Positions 34,446 through 43,819 of a stretch of 64,000 bases of DNA are shown here, one piece after another. Position 1 is the stretch's first letter; each line of letters opens with the position of its first letter. A program made the position numbers and the translations under genes. The notes under the pieces are model-generated. The model was not told where the DNA came from, did no database searches, and saw nothing but the letters and a program-made list of their open reading frames with translations. The stretch is from AC-32 sp963717475. Lineage in GTDB: Bacteria > Actinomycetota > Thermoleophilia > Gaiellales > Gaiellaceae. Where the stretch lies: the NCBI GenBank assembly GCA_963717475.1, contig OY970337.1, positions 620,001 to 684,000 of the forward strand, given 5' to 3'.

Positions 34446-35763
34446 ACTTGTTCGCATAGGCAGGAAGCGCGCTGTACAGCTTCCATTCGCCGGGGACGCC
34501 CTTGAGCTCTTGAATCCCTCGATCGCCGAAGGCGATCTCCGAACCTGCGACGAGATCCTTGACGGTGCTGGACACGAGCACTTCGCCCGGCCCCGCGGCG
34601 CCCGCCACGCGCGCGCCGATGTTCACGGCGATCCCCGCCACCTTCCCGTCCTGCAACTCGCACTCTCCGGTGTGGACGCCTGCACGGATCTCGAGACCGA
34701 GCTCCCCGAGCGAATCGACGATCGCGCGCGCGCAGGAGATCGCCCGCGCGGGGCCGTCGAAGGTGGCGAAGAAGCCGTCACCGGCGGTGTCGACCTCCTG
34801 ACCGCGAAACCGCGAGAGCTCGCGACGGACGCGGATGTGGTGGTCATGCAAGAGATCGCGCCATGCGCGGTCACCGACCGCGGCTGCCCGCTCGGTCGAG
34901 CCGACGATGTCGGTGAACATCACCGTTGCCAGAACGGTGTCGGGCACGGGCTCGGCCTCCATGCTCGCGAGAAAGCGCTCGAGTTCGCGCGTCATCTCCT
35001 TGAACGCCTTGAAACCAAAGCCTTCGAGCTCGAGAGACCGCGCGTCTTTGATGCGCTGCGCGAGATCGAGCATCTGGTCGCGCTGCGTCCGGCGGTAGAG
35101 CACGAGCGTCGGGACGCGGATCGCCGGCAGCATCTCGCGAAGGTCCGTTTCGCCAAAGACCCGAAGGAAGGTGACCGCCGCTCCCGGGCTGGCGCAGAAG
35201 CGCTGGCAGGTCACGTACCAGTCGAGGAACTCCGCGTCCGCGTCAGGGCTGAGCCCTCTAGCCTGCTCCTCGAAGTACTCGCGCTCGCCCCAGCGCTCGC
35301 GCGTCGTGCGCAGCAGATCGCGCCATTCCTCCGCCGAAGCGCCGTAGGGGTAGTCGTCGGATCGGACGGCGCGCGCGGGCGTGTTGAAGAGCGCGAGCGC
35401 CTCCGTCCGCTCCGGGTACGTGGCGGCGAAGAGCGCACAGGTCTGTCCGCCCTCGCCCATTCCGACGAGCGTGGCCCGCTCCGTGCCGACAGCGTCGAGC
35501 ACCGCGCGGATGTCGTCCATCCTCGTCTCGAGCGGGCCGAGGTCGCGTGGCCGGTCGGAGAGGCCGGTTCCCCGTTTGTCGAAGATGATCAGGCGCGAGT
35601 AGCGGGCCAGATCGTGGTACATCTCGCGCCAGTCCGCGTTCGACCACGGGAAGACGAGATTGCTGAACATGGGCACGAGCACGACGTCCCGCGGGCCGTC
35701 TCCGAAAGTCTGGTACGCGATCGCGACGTCGCCGCTGCGCGTGTATTGAATCTCGGGAATCAC
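34441..35763 (-). CDS. alpha/beta-hydrolase-like domain fused to class III adenylate/guanylate cyclase
   Basis: Protein of 440 residues. Residues about 5-255 follow the alpha/beta-hydrolase fold (VVLVPMFSNLVFPW, LIIFDKRGTGLSDRP, FAATYPERTEALALFNTPAR). The nucleophile elbow reads GMGEGG (101-106): Gly stands where the catalytic Ser of GxSxG belongs, and no catalytic His is evident near the domain end. Residues about 270-440 are a cyclase: VMFTDIVGSTERAAAVGD, VDTAGDGFFATFDGP, GVHTGECE, IAVNIGARVAGAA. The hydrolase half is therefore probably a ligand-sensing pseudo-enzyme. GTG start at 35761-35763. Confidence 0.83.
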   Translation of the reverse strand: MIPEIQYTRSGDVAIAYQTFGDGPRDVVLVPMFSNLVFPWSNADWREMYHDLARYSRLIIFDKRGTGLSDRPRDLGPLETRMDDIRAVLDAVGTERATLVGMGEGGQTCALFAATYPERTEALALFNTPARAVRSDDYPYGASAEEWRDLLRTTRERWGEREYFEEQARGLSPDADAEFLDWYVTCQRFCASPGAAVTFLRVFGETDLREMLPAIRVPTLVLYRRTQRDQMLDLAQRIKDARSLELEGFGFKAFKEMTRELERFLASMEAEPVPDTVLATVMFTDIVGSTERAAAVGDRAWRDLLHDHHIRVRRELSRFRGQEVDTAGDGFFATFDGPARAISCARAIVDSLGELGLEIRAGVHTGECELQDGKVAGIAVNIGARVAGAAGPGEVLVSSTVKDLVAGSEIAFGDRGIQELKGVPGEWKLYSALPAYANKS

Positions 35764-35788
35764 GGTGAGAGTGTCCCACCGCCGGACG

Positions 35789-37012
35789 TCAGCCGTCTAT
35801 GCGCGGATCTCGTTCGACGATCCCATGCGGCTCGCCGTAGTCGGCCAGCAGGTCGAGGAACGGCTCCGCAGGAAACGACTCGGGCCCGAGCACGCCAACG
35901 CCCTCCCAGACGCCTTCGGCAAGGAGCTCCAGCGCGACTACCGGGTTCAGCGCCGTCTGGAGGACGACGGCCTGGTGGCCGTACTCGCGCATCGTCTGCT
36001 CGTTGTCGGAGACGTGGTACAGGTAGGCCGCCCGTGGCTCGCCGTCCTTGCCGGTGCCGGTGACGAGCGTCCCCGCGCAGGTCTTCCCGCGCATCCGGTC
36101 GCCGAGCGTCGCGGGATCCGGCAGCGCGGCGGCGACGACGTCGCGCGGTGCGACCTCCACGCCGCGCACGCGCACCGGCTCGGTCGAGTCGAGCCCGAGC
36201 TTGTGCAGCGTCTGCAGCACGTCGATGAACTCGTCGCCGAGGCCGTATTTGAACGTGACGCGGCGGCACTCGATCGCGCGCGGCACGAGGACTACCTCCT
36301 CGTGCTCGACGTTCACGCAGGTGACCGGGCCGATCCCCTCGGGGAACTCGAACGTCTCCGGCTCCGAGAACGGTGCGGTCGTGTAGAAGCCGCGCTCGCG
36401 CTCCCAGACGAGCGGCGGGTTGAGGCACTCCTCGATCGTCGTCCAGATCGAGAAGGTCGGCGCGAAGTCGTAGCCCTCGACGATCAAGTCGGCGCCGTCG
36501 CGAATCGCGACCTCGTCGATCTCCGAGAAGAGCTCGTCGGCCGCATAGCGCGCGAAGACGTCGGAGAGGCCGGGCTCGACTCCGATCCCGACGAGCGCCA
36601 GCAAGCCGCGCTCCCGCCAGCGCTCGTGCTCGGCGAACTGCGCGTCGCCGAGCTTCACGCCCGGCTCTTCGTAGGGATGCTGTGGGTGCGGCGACGAGAG
36701 CGTCATCGCCATGTCGAGGTACGTGCAGCCGGCCTCGAAGGCCGCGGCGAAGATCTGCGGGTTGAAGCGCGGGTCGGTCGCGTTCAGCACAGCGTCCGCG
36801 CCGCTCTCCGCGATTGCCGCCGCGAGCGAAGCCTCGTCGGAGGCGTCGACGGCCGCGGCGGCGAACCGGTCGTCGCCGAGCGGGGCCACTGCCGCCTCGG
36901 CGCGGCCGGCGTCGAGGTCGGCGAGCGTCATTCGCTCGAAGAACCGGCGACGGCGCGCGACGGCGGCAACGGCGCTACCCACACCACCGGCTCCGACGAC
37001 GAGGATCCGCAT
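35789..37012 (-). CDS. saccharopine dehydrogenase-like oxidoreductase
   Basis: Protein of 407 residues. Rossmann start MRILVVGAGGVGSAVAAVA, then LNATDPRFNPQIFAAAFEAG, LVGIGVEPGLSDVFARYAA and VVLQTALNPVVALELLAEG, matching the saccharopine dehydrogenase NAD(P)-binding family (LYS9/carboxynorspermidine-synthase-like). Substrate unknown; polyamine or lysine-related chemistry is possible. I chose ATG 37010-37012 rather than a start 54 bp upstream because the GAGGVG motif begins at once and TATGGT (minus strand, 37024-37019) lies exactly 6 bp before it. Confidence 0.82.
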   Translation of the reverse strand: MRILVVGAGGVGSAVAAVARRRRFFERMTLADLDAGRAEAAVAPLGDDRFAAAAVDASDEASLAAAIAESGADAVLNATDPRFNPQIFAAAFEAGCTYLDMAMTLSSPHPQHPYEEPGVKLGDAQFAEHERWRERGLLALVGIGVEPGLSDVFARYAADELFSEIDEVAIRDGADLIVEGYDFAPTFSIWTTIEECLNPPLVWERERGFYTTAPFSEPETFEFPEGIGPVTCVNVEHEEVVLVPRAIECRRVTFKYGLGDEFIDVLQTLHKLGLDSTEPVRVRGVEVAPRDVVAAALPDPATLGDRMRGKTCAGTLVTGTGKDGEPRAAYLYHVSDNEQTMREYGHQAVVLQTALNPVVALELLAEGVWEGVGVLGPESFPAEPFLDLLADYGEPHGIVERDPRIDG

Positions 37013-37144
37013 CGCGGCACCATACGATCTGAGGCGGCTCGCTGAGAATCGTTGGGAGTTCACCAAGGTTTCTTAGCGAAATCGCTAGAAGACTCTGGAG
37101 ACCAAGCGCTACTCTGTAGCTGGACTCCGGCCCGCCGTCCGCGC

Positions 37145-37762
37145 ATGGACCGGGGGACGAAAGAGATGAAAGAGATGAAGCCGCCGCTCTCGACCCGCCA
37201 CCTGCTTGCCGCCGCTTTCGCCGCAGCGGCCGTCGGCCTGTCGCTGTTCGTGCTTTCGGGAGGAGTGGGCTCGCTGCCCGCGGCTCCGCGCTTGCCCGCG
37301 GCTGTCGGAGCCGCCGGCCGGGTCGACAGCGCCCTCGCCGATCCGCTGCCCCGATCTCGACGGACCCGGCCCGAACCGAGCGAGGCTCGGGCGGCCCTAG
37401 CCGTTCAGTCGTCCGCGGCCGTCGTCGTCCGCACCGTCCCGCATGCGCGGCCTGTCGCGCGCCGCAGGTTCCGGCGGATTCCTCGGCGGATCGTCGTGCA
37501 CCGTCCTGTCGCGCCTGTGCCGGTCGCCCCGGCGGCGCCCGCGAAGCCCGTGTCGAATCCACCCGCGCCCGCCAAGCCCGCAGAAGCGAAGCCGGGCAAG
37601 CACCGAGGAAAGTCCGCTGCGCGGTCGAGGGGACGCCGCTCGGCCGAGGTCAAGCAAAGCCACAAGCAGCCCGGCCCGCCGGCGACGCCGGGACAGAAGC
37701 GCGGCCACGGCGGCGGACACGGCGACCACGGCGGTGGAAACGGGAAGCGAGGAAACAGGTGA
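37145..37762 (+). CDS. Pro/Ala/Lys-rich exported or anchored protein
   Basis: About 205 residues: a basic N-terminus, one hydrophobic helix (LLAAAFAAAAVGLSLFVLSG), then a long low-complexity region with Arg-rich (RRRFRRIPRRIVVHRP) and Ala-Pro-Lys segments and a Gly/His tail (GHGGGHGDHGGGNGKRGN). No enzyme domain. It looks like a cell-wall-spanning or polyanion-binding protein. ATG 37145 is used; ATG 37166 or 37175 are also possible, each after GA-rich sequence. TACTCT upstream (about 37110) may be the -10 box. Its stop overlaps the histidine kinase start in GTGA, so the two are coupled. Confidence 0.6.
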   Translation: MDRGTKEMKEMKPPLSTRHLLAAAFAAAAVGLSLFVLSGGVGSLPAAPRLPAAVGAAGRVDSALADPLPRSRRTRPEPSEARAALAVQSSAAVVVRTVPHARPVARRRFRRIPRRIVVHRPVAPVPVAPAAPAKPVSNPPAPAKPAEAKPGKHRGKSAARSRGRRSAEVKQSHKQPGPPATPGQKRGHGGGHGDHGGGNGKRGNR

Positions 37763-39595
37763 GCATCCCGCTCAGTCGCCAGGTTCGGCTTGCCGGAGCC
37801 CTGCTCTTGCTGTCGCTGCCCCTGGCGGTCGGAGTCTGGATGGCCGGCAGCTATGCGGCCGAGCGCGACCGGAAAAGCTCTGACCAGCGACTGGTGGCCG
37901 GTCTCGACACGGCAGCCGTGGCGTACCAAGCCAGGTTCGCGGACGCGAAGGTACGCGCTCGGGTCCTTGCTCGTAGCCGAGGCGTGCAGAGGGCGTTCCT
38001 CCGTCACGACCGCGCCAAGCTGAGACAGATCCAGCGGTCGGGTCGTGACATCGTGCTGAGCATGCCCACGGGCGCGGCGTTCGTTCCCGGCGCGGCGACC
38101 CGCACCTGGGAGGTCCGGAGCGGCGGGCGCACCATCGGCCGGGTGAGCGCGGCCATTCCGCTGGATGGGACGCTCGTGGCCCATCTGGCGAACCAGGTCA
38201 AGCTGCCTGATCCTCTGCGCGTCGGGCTCGTTCGCGCCAACGAGCTCATCGGGAAGGGGACGCCTGTGCTGCTGCGTTCTCGGCTGCCCGCGAACGGTCG
38301 GCGACGTCGTCGCCGGCTCCACGACTTACCGGGTAGCTGTCGCCCGCTTCGTAAAGAGCCATCCGCCGCTCCGGCTCGTGACGATGGAGCCGAAGGCAGC
38401 GATCGATGCAGCGGCCGACAAGTCCCGGAGACGTGTTCTGCTCGTCGGCTTCGGGTTCATGGCGGCGCTCGTATCCCTTGCCTACTTCGTCGCGCCGGGG
38501 ATCGCCCGCAGCCGCGTCTCCAGGCACGAGCGAGTCCAGGCAGAACGCGTTCTCGCGCACGTCGGCGACGGCATCTTCCTCGTCGACCCCACCGGCGTCG
38601 TGCGCCTCTGGAACCCCGCGGCGGAGGCGATCACCGGGATCAGGGCAAAGGCGGTCATCAACCGGCCCGCGCGGGAGAAGATCCCCGGCTGGCCCGCCAT
38701 CGAGGCGATGGTGCCCATCGCGAGCAGACCGGGCGACCGAGAAGAGACCTGGACGTCGGAGACCGTCCCGCTCGACGCTGCGGGCGGGGAGGTCTGGCTG
38801 TCCATGGTCGGCGTTGCGCTCGAGGAGGGCATCGTCTACGCATTCCGAGACGTGACCCGCGAGCGGCGGCTCGAGCGGGTGCGCGCGGAGTTCGTCGCGA
38901 CGGTCTCGCATGAGCTGCGGACGCCGCTCGCCTCGCTCCACGGAGCCGCGCTCACGCTGCGCGAGCACAGCGATCTGGCCGCCGAGACCAGGCGCGATCT
39001 CCTCGACATGATCGCGGGCCAGTCTCAGCGCCTGGCCGACCTCGTCGAAGAGATCCTCATCACCAGCCAGCTCGACAGCGGCTCGCTGCGGGTGTCGAGC
39101 GAGCCGTTCGACGCAGAGGACGTCGTGCGCTTCGTAGCTGATGACGCCCGCCTACGCGTGGGTGAGGAACGAACGATCGAGGTCGATCTCCCGCCGGGCC
39201 TTCCGCTGGTCTACGGCGACGCCGGCCGTACGCGGCAGGTCCTCTCCAACCTCGTCGACAACGCTGCGAAGTACTCACCGGACGGCAGCCGCATCTTGGT
39301 CATCGTCGACGTCCACGACGAGCACGTCCGCTTCGCGGTCTCCGACGAGGGGCTCGGGATCCCGCTCAACGAGCAGGAACAGATCTTCGAAAAGTTCTAC
39401 CGGCTCGATCCGCACCATCGGCGCGGCGTGAGCGGCAGCGGTCTCGGCCTCTACATCTGTCGAGAGCTCGTGCGTTCCATGAACGGGCGGATCTTCGTCG
39501 AGTCGGACCTCGGCCGGGGTGCCACGTTCACGGTCGAGCTCCCGGTTGCCGACCGGTCGCCGGCGCCTGCACCGAGGCTCCCGGCGCGCGCCTGA
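37759..39595 (+). CDS. membrane sensor histidine kinase with PAS domain (one frameshift)
   Basis: About 611 residues after removing one G near 38300. N-terminal helix (LAGALLLLSLPLAVGVWMAG), an extracytoplasmic domain (about 30-200), a second helix (VLLVGFGFMAALVSLAYFV), then a PAS domain (VLAHVGDGIFLVDPTGVVRL), HisKA with phospho-His in ATVSHELRTPLAS, and HATPase with N box LVDNAAKYSPDG and G boxes DEGLGIP and GSGLGLYI. No response regulator gene is adjacent, so its partner is elsewhere. Translationally coupled to the Pro-rich exported protein, which could be a sensing partner. GTG start at 37759. Confidence 0.87.
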
Positions 39596-39658
39596 CCGAT
39601 CCGCACAGGCGCATTCTCTGCCGACGGAGTAGATTCGATGCGACCGGAGGGAGGAGAC

Positions 39659-40504
39659 ATGGACGCCGTCGAGTTTCGCGGCCGGCAGCGCCGCGACTGG
39701 GGAAGCGCAGCAAAAGGCTGGTACGACTGGCAGGAGCTCATCGCCACCACGACCGCGCCGGTGAGCCGGAGACTCGTCGAGCTGGCGGAGATCGAGCCCG
39801 GCGATCGAGTGCTCGATGTCGCCGCAGGCACGGGAGAGCCTTCGCTGACCGCAGCTCAGGCGGTGGGGCCGGAAGGCCGAGTCGTCGGGACGGACATCTC
39901 GCCGGAGATGCTCGGCTACGCCCAGGAGCGTGCGCAGGCCGCGGGCGTCGAGAACGTCGAGTACATCGAAGCTGCCGCCTCCTCGCTCGACTTCCCGCCC
40001 GAGAGCTTCGACGCGGCGCTGTCGCGCTGGGGCATCATCTTCGAGCCGGAGGCGGAGGCCGCCGCCGCTCGCATCCGTGGGTTTCTCAAATCAGGGTCGC
40101 GGATGGCGATCGCCTCGTGGGGGCCGCCCGAGGAGGTACCGATGCTCTCGATTCCGATGCGGACGGTCATGACGCGGCTGAACGTCCCGCCACCGCCGCC
40201 TGGAACGCCTGGACCGCTCTCACGGCCGACGCACGAGGCGATCGGAGGGCTGCTCGAAGGCGGCGGCTTCGCCGACGTGGAGGTGGAAGAGCTCACGGCG
40301 GAGATGGAGTGGGACTCGCCGGAAGAGTTCGCCCGCTTCACGCGCGAGATCGCGCCGCCGATCAGCGCGCTGATGGCCGAACATCCCCAGGAGGTTCAGG
40401 ACGAGACCTGGGCTGCGGTGGTGGAGGCGGCGCGTGAGCACGCCGGCGAGGACGGAAAGGTGCACCTGAAGAACCTCGTGCTCCTCGCCGCCGGTCGCGC
40501 CTGA
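39659..40504 (+). CDS. SAM-dependent class I methyltransferase
   Basis: Protein of 281 residues, UbiE/COQ5-like. SAM-binding motif I is VLDVAAGTGEPSL, followed by GTDISPEMLGYAQERA (acidic loop) and FDAALSRWGIIFEPEA. Acceptor unknown; the family methylates small molecules such as quinones or lipids. ATG 39659 is preferred over ATG 39638 because of the strong Shine-Dalgarno GGAGGGAGGA just before it; TAGATT (39630-39635) then gives a short leader. This is one of the few genes here with a clear leader and ribosome binding site. Confidence 0.83.
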   Translation: MDAVEFRGRQRRDWGSAAKGWYDWQELIATTTAPVSRRLVELAEIEPGDRVLDVAAGTGEPSLTAAQAVGPEGRVVGTDISPEMLGYAQERAQAAGVENVEYIEAAASSLDFPPESFDAALSRWGIIFEPEAEAAAARIRGFLKSGSRMAIASWGPPEEVPMLSIPMRTVMTRLNVPPPPPGTPGPLSRPTHEAIGGLLEGGGFADVEVEELTAEMEWDSPEEFARFTREIAPPISALMAEHPQEVQDETWAAVVEAAREHAGEDGKVHLKNLVLLAAGRA

Positions 40505-40509
40505 CGAGA

Positions 40510-40533
40510 AATTCCCGCGTAGGCGGGGTTTTT
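40510..40533 (+). terminator. rho-independent terminator
   Basis: CCCGC, loop GTAG, GCGGG followed by five T, 6 bp after the methyltransferase stop. Confidence 0.7.
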
Positions 40534-40563
40534 CCGCGGCTGGCAGGAGCGTAGACTCGGGAC

Positions 40564-43500
40564 ATGCCCCGTTGCGCCGCCTGCGGGCACGTCAGCTCCG
40601 AGCCGTTCAAGTTCTGCCCGGAGTGCGGGGCACCCGCGGGCGACGAGCCGCGCGAGGAGCGGAAGACCGTGACCGTCCTCTTCTGCGACGTCGTCGGCTC
40701 GACCGAGCTCGGCGAGCGGCTCGACGCGGAAAGCGTCCGCCGCGTGCTCGGTCGCTTCTTCGAAACCGTACGGGATGTCGTCGAGCGCCACGGGGGCAGC
40801 GTCGAGAAGTTCATCGGAGACGCGGTGATGGCCGTCTTCGGCGTCCCGGTCCTGCACGAGGACGACCCGCTGCGCGCGGTTCGCGCGGCCGGGGAGGTCC
40901 GAGAGGAATTCGGCGCGCTCAACGAGGAGCTCGCGCGCGACTTCGGGAACGTGATCGGGTTTCGGATCGGAATCAACACGGGCGAGATCGTGACCGGCAC
41001 CGACGAGCGTCTTGCGACCGGCGACGCGGTCAACGTCGCGGCGCGGCTCGAGCAGGCCGCCCGGCCCGGTCAGGTGCTGCTCGGAGAGACGACCGTCGAG
41101 CGCATCGGCGACGCCGTCATAGCGGAGCGGATCCCCGACCTCGACCTGAAGGGCAAGAGCGAGCCGGTGCCCGCGTGGGAGTTCCGCGAGGTCCGCGCCG
41201 AAGAGACGCGCCGGCTCTCTGCAGCGCCGATGGTCGGGCGCGAGTTGGAGCTGCAGGCTCTGCGCGACGCGTTCGCCGAGGCGCTCGATTCCCGCTCGTG
41301 CCGGCTCGTCACGGTTGTCGGCGCAGCCGGAGTGGGGAAGTCGCGGCTCGTCGCCGAGTTCCTCGGGGGCCTCGACGGCGCGCGGGTCGTCCTCGGCCGC
41401 TGCGTAGCGTACGGCGACGGGATCACCTACCGGCCGGTGGCCGAGGTTGTCCGGCAGCTGCGGCCCCTGGAAACGCTCATCTCCGACCAGCGCGTGCTCG
41501 CTGCGCTGAGCGGCCTGGTCGCGGACGACGAGGCGAGCTCGACGGAGGAGATCGCGTGGGCCGTGCGCAAGCTCCTCGAGGCCGCCGCGGCGGAACGACC
41601 GCTCGTGTGCGTCTTCGACGACGTCAACTGGGGCGAGGACACGTTCCTCGACCTCGTCGAGCAGGTCGCGGCGCTCGCGCGGGGCGCGCCGCTGCTCGTG
41701 GTCTGCATGGCGAGGCCCGACCTGCTCGACCACAGGCCAGGCTGGGGTGGCGTCGTCCGGCTCGAACCGCTCTCGGACGACGAGGCCGACCTGCTGATCG
41801 CAGAGCTACTCGGCGGGGCGGGCCTGGACGAGTCGCTGCGGGAGAGGATCCGCGGAGCCGCCGAGGGAAACCCGCTCTTCGTCGAAGAGATGATCGCGAT
41901 GCTGCGCGAGGCGCACGACGGCGAGGTCGCGGTCCCGGCGACGATCCAGGCGCTGCTCGCTTCGCGGCTCGACCAGCTTCCGCCGCCCGAGCGCGAGGTG
42001 CTCGAGTGCGGCGCGGTCGAGGGCCGCGTGTTCCACCTCGGCGCGGTGCAGGTACTTGCCCCCGAGCAGGCGCAGCTCGGGGCGGCGCTCGCCTCGCTCG
42101 TGCGCAAGGACCTCGTGCGCCCCGATCCGGAGCAGCTCGCCGGCGACGAGGCCTATCGCTTCCGCCACGTCCTGATTCGCGACGCCGCCTATGACGCGCT
42201 GCCGAAGTCTGGGCGGGCCGACCTGCACGAGCGCCTGGCCGACTGGCTGGAGACCGCCTCCGAGGACGTGCTCGAAGGGGACGAGGTGCGCGGCTACCAC
42301 CTGGAGCAGGCGTACCTCTATCGGCAGGAGCTCGCGCCCGGCGTTGCTGGAGACGAGCCCGTCGCGGCTCGGGCGGCCGATCTGCTCGAGACGGCGGGGA
42401 GGCGGGCTCTCGCGCGCCTCGACGCCGGCGCCGCGCGCAACCTCTTCGAGCGGGCGCTCGCGCTGCGGCCCGAGGCCGACCCCGCGGTGACTCTCCGGCT
42501 CGACCTGGCGGAGGTGCTGTTCGTCTCCGGCGATTACGTGGGCGCTGCGCAAGCCGCTGCTGACGCCGCCGAGCGCGCCCGCGAGACCGGCTACGAGGTG
42601 GGCCGTCTTCGCGCGGAGCTGATGAGCGCGAGGGTCGCCGCGCTGACGCCGAACGAGGATACGAGCAGAGAGCTCCTCGCGCTTGCGGCGGATGCAAGGA
42701 GCGTCTTCACGGCTCACGGCGATGACCTCGCGCTGACCGAGGCCTGGGTCGGCACCGCCTGGGGCGAGCTCGTTCGCTGCCAGTACGCGGCGATGCTCGA
42801 GGCGGTCGAGCGCGCTATCGAGCACGCGGCGCGAGCGGACTACACGCGTTGGGAGCGCGAGCTGCCCGTCTGGAAGGGCACGGCGCTCTTCTACGGGCCG
42901 ACGCCGGTCGAGGAGGTGCTGCGCTGGCACGAAGCGGAGGGCCCCCGGCATGCGCTCGCTCTCCGTCAGCACGGCGTTCTCGAGGCGAGGCGCGGCCGTT
43001 TCGACGAGGCGCGCGTCCTGATCGCGGCCGGCGACGCAGCGGCGGAGGAACTCGGGCAGACGATCTGGCTCGCGGTCGGAGGGATGGCGGCTTGGGAGGT
43101 CGAGATGTTTGCAGGCGATGTCGAGGCCGCCGAGCGCGTCGTCCGCAATAGCTGCGAGCAGCTCGAGCAGCTCGGCGACACCGGTTACCGCGCCACGGCC
43201 GCGGCGCTCCTCGCCGAGTCGCTGTATGCCCTGGACCGGCTTGATGAGGCAGCGCGCGAGGCCGAGCTCGCCGAGGAGCTGTCCTCGCCCGATGACCGGC
43301 TCTCACACGGGCTCTGGCGCCAGGTGCGCGCCAAGCTCACGGCTCGCGCCGGCCGGCACCCCGAGGCCGAGGCGATCGCGCGTGAGGCGGTCGCCCTCTT
43401 CGCCGCGACCGACATGGTCGACGACCAGGCGCACGCGCACGCAGATCTGGCCGAGGTCCTCAGCCAGGCCGGGTCGCCCGGCGAGGCCGCGGCCGAGCTC

Positions 43501-43596
43501 GAGCGCGCCGTGAAGCTCTTCGAGAGCAAGGGCAACGTGGTCGGGGCCGAGCGGGCGCGGGCCACCCTTGTGGAAATTCCCGCGACCCGGCGTTAG
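40564..43596 (+). CDS. zinc-ribbon / class III cyclase / AAA-type ATPase / TPR signalling protein
   Basis: A single intact frame of 1010 residues with the same order as the protein at 16945. Zinc ribbon CAACGHVSSEPFKFCPECG (4-22); cyclase domain with TVLFCDVVGSTELGERL (about 37-53), VEKFIGDAVMAVFGVPVLHE (about 80) and GDAVNVAARLEQAA; NTPase with Walker A GAAGVGKSR (about 253) and VCVFDDVNWGED; then a long alpha-helical, TPR-like region. Likely produces cyclic nucleotide under control of its sensor half. TAGACT at 40552-40557 lies 6 bp before the ATG, so the mRNA is probably leaderless. Confidence 0.87.
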   Translation: MPRCAACGHVSSEPFKFCPECGAPAGDEPREERKTVTVLFCDVVGSTELGERLDAESVRRVLGRFFETVRDVVERHGGSVEKFIGDAVMAVFGVPVLHEDDPLRAVRAAGEVREEFGALNEELARDFGNVIGFRIGINTGEIVTGTDERLATGDAVNVAARLEQAARPGQVLLGETTVERIGDAVIAERIPDLDLKGKSEPVPAWEFREVRAEETRRLSAAPMVGRELELQALRDAFAEALDSRSCRLVTVVGAAGVGKSRLVAEFLGGLDGARVVLGRCVAYGDGITYRPVAEVVRQLRPLETLISDQRVLAALSGLVADDEASSTEEIAWAVRKLLEAAAAERPLVCVFDDVNWGEDTFLDLVEQVAALARGAPLLVVCMARPDLLDHRPGWGGVVRLEPLSDDEADLLIAELLGGAGLDESLRERIRGAAEGNPLFVEEMIAMLREAHDGEVAVPATIQALLASRLDQLPPPEREVLECGAVEGRVFHLGAVQVLAPEQAQLGAALASLVRKDLVRPDPEQLAGDEAYRFRHVLIRDAAYDALPKSGRADLHERLADWLETASEDVLEGDEVRGYHLEQAYLYRQELAPGVAGDEPVAARAADLLETAGRRALARLDAGAARNLFERALALRPEADPAVTLRLDLAEVLFVSGDYVGAAQAAADAAERARETGYEVGRLRAELMSARVAALTPNEDTSRELLALAADARSVFTAHGDDLALTEAWVGTAWGELVRCQYAAMLEAVERAIEHAARADYTRWERELPVWKGTALFYGPTPVEEVLRWHEAEGPRHALALRQHGVLEARRGRFDEARVLIAAGDAAAEELGQTIWLAVGGMAAWEVEMFAGDVEAAERVVRNSCEQLEQLGDTGYRATAAALLAESLYALDRLDEAAREAELAEELSSPDDRLSHGLWRQVRAKLTARAGRHPEAEAIAREAVALFAATDMVDDQAHAHADLAEVLSQAGSPGEAAAELERAVKLFESKGNVVGAERARATLVEIPATRR

Positions 43597-43606
43597 AGTC
43601 GCTCGC

Positions 43607-43819
43607 GTGACAGTAGACGACTACAGCGAGAACATGAGAGTTCTGATCGAGGCCGGCGTGATCCCCGGCCCGCTGCCGCCACCGTATGACCGCGTGATCG
43701 ACGACCTGAGCGCCGAGGAGGTCGAGGCGCTGATCTCGGTCAAAGCCCGCCTCGACGAGGCCAACCAGAACTTCGGCGGCACGGGCGCGGGTTTCATCGG
43801 CATGGTCGCCCCGCTCTGA
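43607..43819 (+). CDS. small hypothetical protein
   Basis: Protein of 70 residues from GTG 43607, with TAGAGT (43594-43599) 7 bp upstream. Sequence features: VTVDDYSENMRVLIEAGVIP, a Pro-rich turn, IDDLSAEEVEALISVKARLD and a Gly-rich end GGTGAGFIGM. It resembles short conserved actinobacterial proteins of unknown function. It is directly followed by the haem-oxygenase-like gene, whose reading frame begins within its last codons. Confidence 0.65.
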   Translation: MTVDDYSENMRVLIEAGVIPGPLPPPYDRVIDDLSAEEVEALISVKARLDEANQNFGGTGAGFIGMVAPL

